Shown piece after piece: positions 10,276 to 20,767 of a DNA stretch of 64,000 bases. Location of the stretch: NCBI GenBank assembly GCA_963170055.1, contig CAUJGJ010000444.1, positions 4,313,118 through 4,377,117 on the forward strand, read 5' to 3'. The notes beneath the pieces are model-generated. The model saw only the letters and a list, made by a program, of their open reading frames with translations, made no database searches and was not told the DNA's origin. The stretch is from Halisarca cf. caerulea. Lineage: Eukaryota; Porifera; Demospongiae; Chondrillida; Halisarcidae. Each line of letters starts with the position of its first letter. The first letter of the stretch is position 1. A program made the position numbers and the translations under genes.

Positions 10276-11256
10276 TATGGAGGCAAATGGCATCAGAGCG
10301 GAAGCAAAGAAAAGAACTGTTTTTCTAGCTTCAATTGGACCATCTCCATATAAGCTCTTGAGGAGTTTGTTAGCATCAGACAAGCCAGCGGAACTGAGTA
10401 TGGCACTCTGAGAGGGAAGTTGCAACAACATTACAGCCCTAAGCCCCCAGACATTATGCAGCGGTTCAAGTTCAATAGCAGAACAAGGAAAGCAGGAGAA
10501 TCGGTTGCGGAATACCTGTCACAATTGCGTGCACTTGCTGAGTACTGCAATTATGGAGAAAGCCTGGACATAATGTTACGGGACAGGTTTGTTTGTGGTA
10601 TCGAGAATAAGTCCATGCAACGTAAGATGTTAACCAAATCAGAGATCACACTGACAAGGGCTGTGGATATTACACTATCCATTGAAGCAGCTGAGAAAGA
10701 TACCCAAATGCTTGGAGAAGCTACTGTCCAAGTCCAGAAAATAATTAAAGTGAAGAGTTTTCCAAAGCAGTCATGTCCTAGTTCACAGCAAAGGCTGGGT
10801 CCAAAACGCGATTGCAACTGTTGTGGAGGGAAGGATCACAGTGCACAGCAATGTAAGTTCAAGGATGCTACCTGCCACCATTGCAAGAGAAAGGGACACA
10901 TTCGAAGGGCTTGCCGTTCTAGACTCCAAAGTTCGGAGGTACCAGGAGGCAAGGTGAAGCATCTGGAGGAGGATACCAATCTGACAACCACTACTACTGG
11001 TTTGGTAGTCCATGGTAATGTGGAGAATGAGTATGAGTTATTCAGGATTGAAAGCTCTATTCAGGGTCGTAAGCCGTATCAGGTGCAGTTAGCACTGAAT
11101 GGGAAGATAATCCCCATGGAGGTGGACACAGGAGCGTCTAGGACTGTGGTGTCAAAGAAAACTTATGAAGCCCAGTTTGCCAAGCTGGAAATGAAGAAAG
11201 CCAATATTGTCCTGAAGACATACAATGGAGACCCATTGAAGGTACTAGGATACTAG
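10276..11256 (+). pseudogene. Gypsy gag and protease (broken)
   Basis: The frame opens at an ATG at 10,276 and shifts near 10,400. It continues as a capsid-like helical region (residues such as IMQRFKFNSRTRK) and then two CCHC zinc knuckles: CNCCGGKDHSAQQC and CHHCKRKGHIRRAC. A retropepsin active-site motif follows (VDTGASRTVVS, around 11,120-11,155). A TAG at 11,254-11,256 interrupts the protease. The zinc knuckles would bind genomic RNA and the protease would process the polyprotein in an intact relative. Confidence 0.85.
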
Positions 11257-12843
11257 GAAATTGATGTTGAATGTAATGGTAAGACGACAACCTTGCCATT
11301 GCTTGTAGTTGATGGTGTTAGTCCTAGTCTCTTAGGTCGAGATTGGCTTGAGCACGTCTAGCTTGATTGGAGGCAGATTTTCAATTTGTCTGAAGAAGAC
11401 ACTATGCTGGAATCTATTTTAAAGAAATACCAGGAGGTTTTTAAATCTGAGTTAGGGAAGTTTTCTGGTTACAAAGCCAAGATTCGCATTGAGGAGAATT
11501 CCCAGCCACAGTTCTGTAGGGCCCGTCCGGTACCGTTAGCAATGAAGCCTCTGGTAGCAAAAGAGTTGGACAGGCTGGTGGAACAGGGAATCCTTGAGCC
11601 TGTGGAGTTTTCCGATTGGGTAGCTCCCATTGTTCCTGTTCTCAAATCCGACAAGTAGTCTGTTCAAATTTGTGGGGATTTTAGGAGAACTGTCAACCAA
11701 GTGGCAAAATTGGATCACTACCCTCTTCCGAAGACAGAAGATCTTCTTGCAACTCTTTCAGGAGGGAAGGTCTTTACCAAGTTAGATTTAAATCAGACCT
11801 ACCAGCAGGTTACCTTGGAAGAGGAATCCAGGAAACTGGTTACCATCAATACCCACAGAAGTTTGTTTCAGTATACCAGAATGCCTTTTGGTATTTCCTC
11901 TGCCCCAGGTATCTTTCAAAGGATTATGGAATCTCTGCTTCAAGGAATTCCTCATGTGGTGGTATACTTGGATGACATCCTAGTGGCAGGTGCTTCTAAA
12001 GAGGAACATTTGTAGCTGCTGGATGAAGTCCTCCAGAGGATACAGCGAGCCGGGCTAAGGCTGCAGAAGAAGAAGTGTTTGTTTTTAGCTTCTGAGGTTA
12101 CCTATTTGGGTTACCGCATTAGTGCAGATGGGATGCAGCCACTTGAAGACAAAGTAAAAGCAATTAAGGAAGCACCCACACCTACCAATGTACCAGAGTT
12201 AAAATCATACCTAGGTTTGTTATCATATTATGGGAAATTCCTTTCAAATCTATCACAGGTTTTAGCTCCACTATATCAACTCTTAAAGCATTCAAGCCCT
12301 TGGAAATGGACGGAAGAAGAGGATTGTACGTTCCAGAAATCAAAAGAAATGTTATCCTCTTCAAGCCTGCTAGTCCACTTTGATCCAAGGAAAGAGCTCA
12401 TTCTAGCTTGTGATGCATCATCACATGGCATTGGGGTAGTCCTGTCTCATCAGATGGAAGATGGGTCTGAAAGGCCTGTGGCTTATGCCTCACGCACCTT
12501 ATTGCTTGCCTGCATCTTCGGAGTCAAGAAATTCCATACATATTTATATGGAAGCCATTTCACCTTAGTGACAGACCATAAACCTCTTCTGAGCCTTTTT
12601 CAAGAGATGAAAGCCATACCTTCTCATGCTTCTGCTAAAATTCAAAGATGGGTGTTAACATTACCAGCTTATGACTACTCAGTGAAGTTTCGCTTGTCCT
12701 CAGCACATGCAAACGCAGACGCCTTAAGCCGATTGCCATTGGACAATGCACCCATTTCAGAAGTACCAATTCAGCCCGAGACGATTTTGATGATGGAGCA
12801 TTTGGAATCCTCACCTGTAAGTGCTTCTCAAGTTAGAGACTAA
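11257..12843 (+). pseudogene. Gypsy reverse transcriptase and RNase H (broken)
   Basis: It is in the same frame as gag/protease but interrupted by TAG at 11,359, 11,656 and 12,013 and TAA at 12,841. Recognisable blocks are the end of protease (LLGRDWL), the RT start (EQGILEPV), the first palm Asp (FTKLDLNQTYQQV), MPFGISSAPGIFQ, the catalytic YLDDIL, the connection (YLGLLSYYGKF) and RNase H (LACDASSHGIG, VTDHKPL, and NADALSRLP near the end). These are the polymerase and hybrid-degrading domains of a Ty3/gypsy pol. The catalytic residues are still visible, so decay is mainly by nonsense mutation. Confidence 0.9.
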
Positions 12844-13924
12844 CCGTCATCCTTTATTGTCTAGAATTATGCAGTTGTGAAGAGTGGCTGGCTGGACCAC
12901 TGTGATGAAGAGGAGTTGAAATCATTTTGGTATCGAAGAAAAGAGTTGTCAGTGCAAGATGGCTTCCTGCTCTGGGGAAGTAGAGTGGTGATTCCTCCCA
13001 CCCTGCAATGCAAAGTGCTATCACAGCTGCATGAGGGACATCCAGGTATTGTGAAAATAAAGTCACTGGGTCGTCTCTTTGCCTGGCGGCCAGGTTTTGA
13101 TCAAGACCTGGAAACAGTTGTTAAAACATGCTCCACTTGCCAACAGAGGAGGCCTGTTCCTCCTGTAGCACCATTGCACCTATGGGTCTGGCCATCAAGG
13201 CCATGGGCACGCATCCATGTGGATTTTGCAGGCCCCTTCCTGGGGTACCGTTTCTTTGTTCTGATCGGTGCTCACTCAGAGTGGATTGAATCTTTTCCAA
13301 TGTCAGCCACAACCTCGCTAGCAACTATTGGAAAGCTTTGTTCAGTTTTTGCACCGTTTGGTGTTCCGGAAATGATTGTGTCTGACAACGGTACAAACTT
13401 CACCAGTGAAGAGTTCAACAGCTTCTGTAAGCAAAACAGCATCCAGCATGTCACTACTGCGCCCTACCCCCCCCCCTTCTTCCAATGGGCTTGCTGAAAG
13501 GGCAGTGAGGATAGTCAAAGATGGATTATCCAAGATGACTACAGGTTCCATTTCGGATCGTTTAGCAAGATTGCTGTTCTCCTATTGCAACTCGCCTTTG
13601 GAGCTTACTTACTGTTCACCTGCAGAGTTATTGATAGGCAGACGCCTGCGTTCTCCATTAGATCTCCTCAAGCCAGATTTGGAACGGAGGGTTATGCAAA
13701 AGCAGGATCAGATGAAGAAGAACCACGATCTCGAGAAACGTTCTGAAATACAGTTTAAAGAGGGAGATCCTGTTTATACCAAGAACTTTGGCTCAGGACC
13801 AAAGTGGGTAGAGGGCACTGTGGTAGGTACCACTGGACCAGTCTCTGCCAATGTTAAAGTGCAGAACACAGACCAGATTTGGCATCGCCATTATGATCAA
13901 ATCCGGGAGAGATTACCAAGTTAA
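12844..13924 (+). pseudogene. Gypsy integrase (broken, frameshifted)
   Basis: A TAG at 12,862 precedes the domain. It shows the HHCC zinc module (LHEGHPGI ... CSTCQQ) and the first catalytic Asp (WARIHVDFAGP). The second lies in IVSDNGTNF, and the Glu in SNGLAERAV. The last block is in a different frame because of a run of C at about 13,467-13,477. A C-terminal GPY/F-like segment (GPKWVEGTVVG ... GPVSANV) follows, ending at 13,924. I see no chromodomain. An intact enzyme would insert the cDNA into the host chromosome. Confidence 0.87.
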
Positions 13925-14085
13925 CAGCATACTACTCCTGAGGATTCTAGCCAGCCAGCAACTCCTAGTCTGTCAGTTTCTATTGAATCAGCAACTGTCG
14001 TTGATACTGCACCTGCCAGAAGATACCCCAACCGAGACAGAAAACCTTCATCAAGACTTCACTATCAGAAGAAGGGAGGAGAAGA

Positions 14086-14149
14086 TGTACCATACAGAGA
14101 TTAACATGTTGATGGACATATCCTGATTGTTATTAGTGTGTTGTAGTGT
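14086..14149 (+). repeat. Direct repeat at the 3' end of the gypsy element (LTR start)
   Basis: It is the second copy of the 64-bp repeat at 10,192. The sequence beyond it (14,150-14,330, including a TATA-like CTATATAAATC near 14,193) may be the rest of a 3' LTR, but there is no second copy in the window to prove it. Confidence 0.55.
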
Positions 14150-14937
14150 TGAACTCTACAAGTAACAAACATTTTAGATTGTGTCATATTTGTCTATATA
14201 AATCAAGATTTTTAGTGACATTTCAGCTGGCTGTTCCCATTGTTATAATGCATGGTCTATGTACTTGATTCATGCATTATAAATATACAATACAATTATG
14301 ATAGTAAAAGTACTTGGGATAGTTTGTAAAAGATAATATCCAGTTGTTTCTCTATTTACTAAAATATCCTTTGGTATGACTTTTTTCAAGTGACTGATGT
14401 AGCAACAACATTTCAGCTTAAGAAATTACTATTGCTCCAAAGCTCCTCCTTGCATGTCGGCATTTGAGCAATTAACTAAGACTGGAAAGATTGCTTACAA
14501 AGCTAAATCTGAAAGGCCAAAACTGCTTTCTCGCAGAGAAGGTCGCTTAATCGAGAGAAAGAGTCTCCTGCTTCATGACTATACCAGCAATAAGAGTAGA
14601 ATTTCAGGAGTTTGTCGGGAAGAAGGTCTCTGTACCAACTGGGAGACTCTTGTTGAATGAAACAGGCCAGGATTTTTTTGGCAAATGGAGGACTGGCGCA
14701 AATGACCACCAACTTGGACTCTGCAGTGTACCAGGATTCCAGCAAAGCATTGCCAGTCCCCACACGCTGAGATCAGCGAGGCAGTGGTTTACTGCCCATA
14801 GTGCTTGCATGTGAAAGTATAATTGTGTGGTAAGTACTAAACACAAAATGCCTAAAGTACTGTCCACCACAGGGGCCTGAGCGAGCTCTGTACAATTGGT
14901 ATGACCATCAACATACTAACAATTGAGATGACTATAA
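14150..14937. other. No recognised gene; short unassigned frames
   Basis: It may include the rest of the gypsy 3' LTR. Two overlapping frames (ATG at 14,454 and ATG at 14,575) of about 70-80 codons show no domain that I know. I do not call a gene. Confidence 0.5.
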
Positions 14938-15539
14938 ACTGTTAAAAATTCAGTGTGAAGATCACACCAAATATGGTGTGAAACCTTTGCCTCTGTGAGC
15001 ACTCCATTTTAAGGGTGACTGTCACACCATCTATAGGTGTGTAATTCACTCTCAATAGAAGGAGTGACAATCACCCTATATTTGAGGGTCTCATTCCCTT
15101 TTCTATACGCATATTATTCACACAGGTTCTTGTTTTAATGTTATAAATTGAGAATAAAAGCAAATTTGACTAACAAACGTTTACATGCATAACAATATAT
15201 TAAATGTTTCAGACAAACTAAAAAGAGAGTACGTAGTCTAAAGAAGTTACTGTAATTGTTGGAATCTTTGGTACAGAAAAGTACACGTTTTTGGGTTCCA
15301 CTAGCCACATCTTGGTTCTTCTGTGGGAAAAATAACATAATAGTTTATATTCACATACACACTTTCATTTCAGGCATACTCCTTGTGTTAACATACACAC
15401 ATTTATTTCAAGCATACATCTTGTTTTCTCCTCTATAACACCTTCTTTGTGTGTGCATGTGTGCATGTGCATGCATGCACAAGCACCATTGCATAACAAA
15501 CAAAATACACATATGTACAGATTATGTGCGCGCGTGCTT

Positions 15540-15608
<69 letters not shown>

Positions 15609-16346
15609 GTACCTTTCTGGACTGGTAACTGTCATCAGTTTCATTAGATTCATTGGAATTATGATTACCATCACCATCCTTCATCTATCAGAAATACAAT
15701 AGCAACGACATAAAATCTCACACGACGACAAAACTAACATTAAATCAGATGAATAGTCATATTATACATTATATGAGTAAGAGCAATGAGTGAGGGTCCT
15801 AGCATCAGCAAGGTATAAGGCTTTAAAACAAGAAAACAAATTCTAGAGTATCATTTACTTTACTAGCGAAGTGTAACTCACCGAAGTTCGCCTCCACACA
15901 ACATAAACATCTCGAATGTGTATTAAATTCCCTCTTCAGTTGAAATTTCGTATATTACAATAAGGAATTCTAAGGAAAAATAAGGAACATGTATTATACA
16001 CCACGGTTTATACACTCAAGTTGTTTCCATAAACTTATGTCAGAGTGCAGTCTTGAATGATCTTCAAATGCAACCCAAGCTTTCCCTTTGACCAATAGCG
16101 TAGCGTCTAGCTATAGCGTCCGTGTAGAAAGCAACAGAAATCATCGCGAACGTCTTCTCCGAAGGCAAGCACTTTACACTAAACAGAGCATGCGCCTGGG
16201 AGTCATCACGTGCTAATGCGATTACGTAAGCACCACACTTATGTCAGCTTATGAATATAATTATGGCCTAGAATGGGAGTGACGCTCGCACCCTTCTTCT
16301 AGTGTGAACGACTTTTGGTGTGAACCTCACACCTCATTTTAACAGT
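14938..16346. mobile_element. 1.4-kb non-autonomous DNA element with inverted ends
   Basis: The left end (ACTGTTAAAAATTCAGTG, followed by TGAAGATCACACCAAA) and the right end read in reverse complement (ACTGTTAAAATGAGGTG, TGAGGTTCACACCAAAA) are related over about 34 bp. Further in, GGGTGACTGTCACACC-type words recur in the left end, suggesting subterminal repeats. The interior has no coding region and holds a CA microsatellite. The target duplication could not be fixed; TA or ATAA are possible. Confidence 0.55.
15541..15606. repeat. (CA)n microsatellite
   Basis: This is an uninterrupted CA tract of about 33 units inside the element at 14,938-16,346, preceded by TGTGCATG-type low-complexity DNA. 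Frames opened through it on both strands are artefacts. Confidence 0.97.
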
Positions 16347-17446
16347 GATAATTTTGCAGCATTTTAATAACAATACTGCTAGCAGATTGCATGTAACACA
16401 GCATTTACAGTCTATATACTGTATGGGAGGAAATTTTTGTGACTAATAAATTATATGGTTTTACATGGTTTAAAGGGATCCCAGTAATTATTGATCTGCA
16501 AACTTTAATGAAAAACAGCTTCTGTTGGGATCATGTCTGCTAGATCTTGTTGGTTCACTCTCGACAGATCGGCATTCTAACTATACCTATATGTTAAATG
16601 AATGAAAATGCAATTTCGTCCATTTAGCCAAGTGATCACTTCCAAACCAATGATTACCTTTGTTGCACAATCTGTAGCCACCAGAGACTACAATTTTTTT
16701 TATCCATGAAAATTTATGATCCCAAAAATTGGGCTAGCAGTGAAATATTGTAGCAGGAAACTTTCCCGATTTATGGTATATTGTGGGTAATCAGGAATTT
16801 CTCGTTTAGTGATTTTTCCCTAACCATTATAGCTCAGTTTGAGGACTTTGAGCAGATGTCCTTCGCCAGATATACTTTGAACAGACATTCTTCAGCAACA
16901 ATACCCTTTAACACAGGCTTTTAACTTATCTTGACCAATAGATTTCTTCATATGTCCGTAGCTGTCTACAGCTTCTATTGATTGCAGTGCTATATATTGC
17001 TTTCCCTCCAATACTCATGTTTTAATGATCTTCTGATTGAGTTATTTTTATGTTAGTGTATCTTTATTTTGCTATTATGTTCTGCACTACAGCATGACTA
17101 CATCACCATCATTGAGTGCAAGGTATGAAGCCACAAAGTTATTTTTTTTACACTATGATGATTGGTATCAACACAAGTTTGGAGCTCATGGTGGTCAATA
17201 TTGCAATGTGTAATTTATTCTGTAATATACTTAATTGCATGATGTGTATGTTCCATGTGAACCATAATTTTGTGTTATTTATAAATTTAAGACTGTTTTA
17301 TCATTAATGTACATAAAAGAATAAGTAATTTAAGTTAGAAACTCATGGGGGCTGCCACCCCACGCACTCGAATCACTTGCAAAGCGTTGGGCTGTATAAG
17401 TGCACAGCTAAACATTCATTGAACATACTATTTATTGTAACTGGAC
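16347..17446. other. Intergenic DNA, nothing recognised
   Basis: AT-rich unique-looking sequence lies between the non-autonomous element and the satellite boundary. No exon, RNA gene or repeat family was identified. A 63-codon open frame near 17,116 has no features of a gene. Confidence 0.5.
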
Positions 17447-17496
17447 GATTGTATTGAAAACAATTGCCATATTTGGCAATTGTTTTCAAAACAATC
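17447..17496. repeat. 50-bp near-perfect palindrome at the satellite boundary
   Basis: Two 23-bp arms (17,447-17,469 and 17,474-17,496) are complementary except at one position, around a 4-bp TATT loop. The core reads TTGAAAACAATTGCCA on the left. It ends about 10 bp before the first satellite monomer. It could be an end of a foldback element or a fragile hairpin at which the array begins. Confidence 0.85.
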
Positions 17497-20400
17497 CATA
17501 TAACTCATTCTTGCAATTTCATGCTATTCTTGACTTCTTATATGCATGATTCATGCATTAACAAAGTCATAAAACTTATAGCTGCGGTGATTTGACAAAT
17601 AAATTGTTTGTGTCAGAAATAGAAAATCGCAAATTTCTTTTCTAAGTTATTTGCAATTCTTGCAATTTCATGCTATTCTTGACTTCTTATGCATGATTCA
17701 TGCATTAACAAAGTCATAAAACTTACAGCTGTGGTGATTTGTCAAATAAATTGTCCTTGTAAGAAATAAACAATCGCAAATTTCTTTTCTAAGTTATTTG
17801 CATTTCTTGAAATTTCATGCTATTCTTGACTTCTTATGCATGATTCATGCATTAACAAAGTCATAAAACTTATAGCTGCGGTGATTTGTCAAATAAATTG
17901 TTGGTGTCAGAAATAAAAAATCGCAAATTTCTTTTCTAAGTTATTTGCAAATCTTGCAATTTCATGCTATTCTTGACTTCTTATGCATAATTCATGAATA
18001 AAAAAGTCATAAAACTTATAGCTGCTGTGATTTGTCAAATAAATTGTTGGTGTCACAAATAGAAAATAAAAAATTTCTTTTCTAAGTTATTTGCAATTCT
18101 TGCAATTTCATGCTATTCTTGACTTCTTATGCATGATTCATGCATTAACAAAGTCATAAAACTTATAGCTGCGGTGATTTGTCAAATAAATTGTCCTTGT
18201 AAGAAATAAAAAATCGCAAAATTCTTTTGTAAGTTATTTGCAAATCTTGCAATTTCATGCTATTCTTGACTTCTTATGCATGATTCATGCATTAACAAAG
18301 TCATAAAACTTATAGCTCGGTGATTTGTCAAATAAATTGTCCTTGTAAGAAATAAAAAATCGCAAATTTCTTTTGTAAGTTATTTGCAAATCTTGCAATT
18401 TCATGCTATTCTTGACTTCTTATGCATGATTCATGCATTAACAAAGTCATAAAACTTATAGCTGTGGTGATTTGACAAATAAAATCTTCGTGTCAGAAAT
18501 AGAAAATTGCAAATTTCTTTTGTAAGTTATTTGCAATTCTTGCAATTTCATGCTATAATTGACTTCTTATGCATGATTCATGCATTAACAAAGTCATAAA
18601 ACTTATAGGTGCGGTGATTTGTCAAATAAGTTGTTGGTGTCAGAAATAGAAAATCGCAAATTTCTTTTGTAAGTTATTTGCAATTCTTGCAATTTCATGC
18701 TATTCTTGACTTCTTATGCATGATTCATGCATTAACAAAGTCATAAAACTTATAGCTGCGGTGATTTGTCAAATAAATTGTCCTTGTAAAAAATAGAAAA
18801 TCGCAAATTTCTTTTCTAAGTTATCTGCAATTCTTGCAATTTCATGCTATTCTTGACTTCTTATGGATGATTCATGCATTAACAAAGTCATAAAACTTAT
18901 AGCTGCTGTGATTTTTCAAATAAATTGTCCATGTAAGAAAAAAAAATCGCAAATTTCTTTTGTAAGTTATTTGCAATTCTTGCAATTTCATGCTATTCTT
19001 GACTTCTTATGCATGATTCATGCATTAACAAAGTCATAAAACTTATAGCTGCGGTGATTTGTCAAATAAGTTGTTGGTGTCAGAAATAGAAAATCGCAAA
19101 TTTCTTTTCTAAGTTATTTGCAATTCTTGCAATTTCATGCTATTCTTGACTTCTTATGCATGATTCATGCATTAACAAAGTCATAAAACTTATAGCTGCG
19201 GTGATTTGTCAAATAAGTTGTTGGTGTCAAAAATAGAAAATCGCAAATTTCTTTTGTAAGTTATTAGCAATTCTTTCAATTTCATGCAATTCTTGACTTC
19301 TTATGCATGATTCATGCATTAACAAAGTCATAAAACTTATAGCTGCGGTGATTTGTCAAGTAAATTGTCCGTGTACGAAAAAAAAAATGGAAAATTTCTG
19401 TTCGAAGTTATTTGCAATTCTTGCAATTTCATGCTATTCTTGACTTCTTATGCATGATTCATGCATTAACAAAGTCATAACACTTATAGCTGCGGTGATT
19501 TGACAAATAAATTCTTCGTGTCAGAAAGAGAAAATCGTGAAATTCTTTTGTAAGTTATTTTCAATTCTTGCAATTTCATGCTATTCTTGACTTCTTATGC
19601 ATAATTCATGCATTAACAAAGTCATAAAACTTATAGCTGCTGTGATTTTTCAAATAAATTGTCCGTGTAAGAAAAAAAAATGGAAAATTTCTTTTCTAAG
19701 TTATTTGCAATTCTTGCAATTTCATGCTATTCTTAACTTCTTATGCATGATTCATGCATTAACAAAGTCATAAAAGTTATAGCTGCTGTGATTTTTCAAA
19801 TAAATTGTCCGTGTAAGAAAAAAAAATCGCAAATTTCTTTTTTAAGTTATTTGCAATTCTTTCAATTTCATGCTATTCTTGACTTCTTATGCATGATTCA
19901 TGCATTAACAAAGTCATAAAACTTATAGCTGCGGTGATTTGTCAAATAAGTTTTTGGTGTCAGAAATAGAAAATCGCAAATTTCTTTTGTAAGTTATTTG
20001 CAATTCTTGCAATTTCATGCTATTCTTGACTTCTTATGCATGATTCATGCATTAACAAAGTCATAAAACTCATAGCTGCTGTGATTTTTCAAATAAATTG
20101 TCCGTTTCATAAATAGAAAATCGCAAATTTCTTTTGTAAGTTATTTGCAATTCTTGCAATTTCATGCTATTCTTGACTTCTTATGCATGATTCATGCATG
20201 AAATAACTCATAAAACTTATATCTGCTTTGATTTTTCAATTAAATTGTCCGTGTCAGAAATAGAAAATCGCAAATTTCTTTTCTAAGTTATTTGCAATTC
20301 TTGCAATTTCATGCTATTCTTGACTTCTTATGCATGATTCATGCATTAACAAAGTCATAAAACTTATAGCTGCGGTGACTTGTCAAATAAGTTGTTGGTG

Positions 20401-20767
20401 TCAGAAATAGAAAATCGCAAATTTCTTTTGTATGTTATTTGCAATTCTTGCAATTTCATGCTATTCTTGACTTCTTATGCATGATTCATGCATTAACAAA
20501 GTCATAAAACTTATAGCTGCGGTGATTTGTCAAATAAGTTGTTGGTGTCAGAAATCGAAAATCGCTTATTTCTTTTGTAAGTTATTTGCAATTCTTGCAA
20601 TTTCATGCTATTCTTGACTCCTTATGCATGATTCATGCATTAACAAAGTCATAACACTTATAGCTGCGGTGATTTGACAAATAAATTCTTCGTGTCATAA
20701 AAAGAAAATCGCAAATTTCTTTTGTGAATTATTTGCAATTCTTTCAATTTCATGCTATTCTTGACTT

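Larger units (their letters stand above)
10192..14149 (+). mobile_element. Ty3/gypsy LTR-type retrotransposon, decayed copy
   Basis: Gag with zinc knuckles, aspartic protease, reverse transcriptase, RNase H and integrase follow in the Ty3/gypsy order (integrase after RNase H). The ends are marked by a 64-bp direct repeat (10,192-10,255 and 14,086-14,149, both starting TGTACCATACAGAGATTAAC), which may be all that remains of the LTRs. Full LTRs, a certain primer-binding site and a target duplication were not found. The copy is inactive: one frame carries six stop codons between gag and integrase, with frameshifts near 10,400 in gag and at the poly-C run near 13,470. The domain style is like the K02A2.6/mag-type elements common in invertebrates. 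Confidence 0.88.

Noticed and set aside
11254..12864. Stop-codon reassignment (UAG/UAA read as Gln)
   Set aside because: The six gypsy stops would fit, but the host DHHC exons and both transposon genes use CAG/CAA for Gln and contain no in-frame TAG/TAA, so ordinary decay of the retroelement is the better explanation.
14266..14279. Satellite-derived fragment TGATTCATGCATTA near the gypsy 3' end
   Set aside because: Only 14 bp match the satellite dyad region and flanking bases do not; chance in AT-rich DNA is sufficient.
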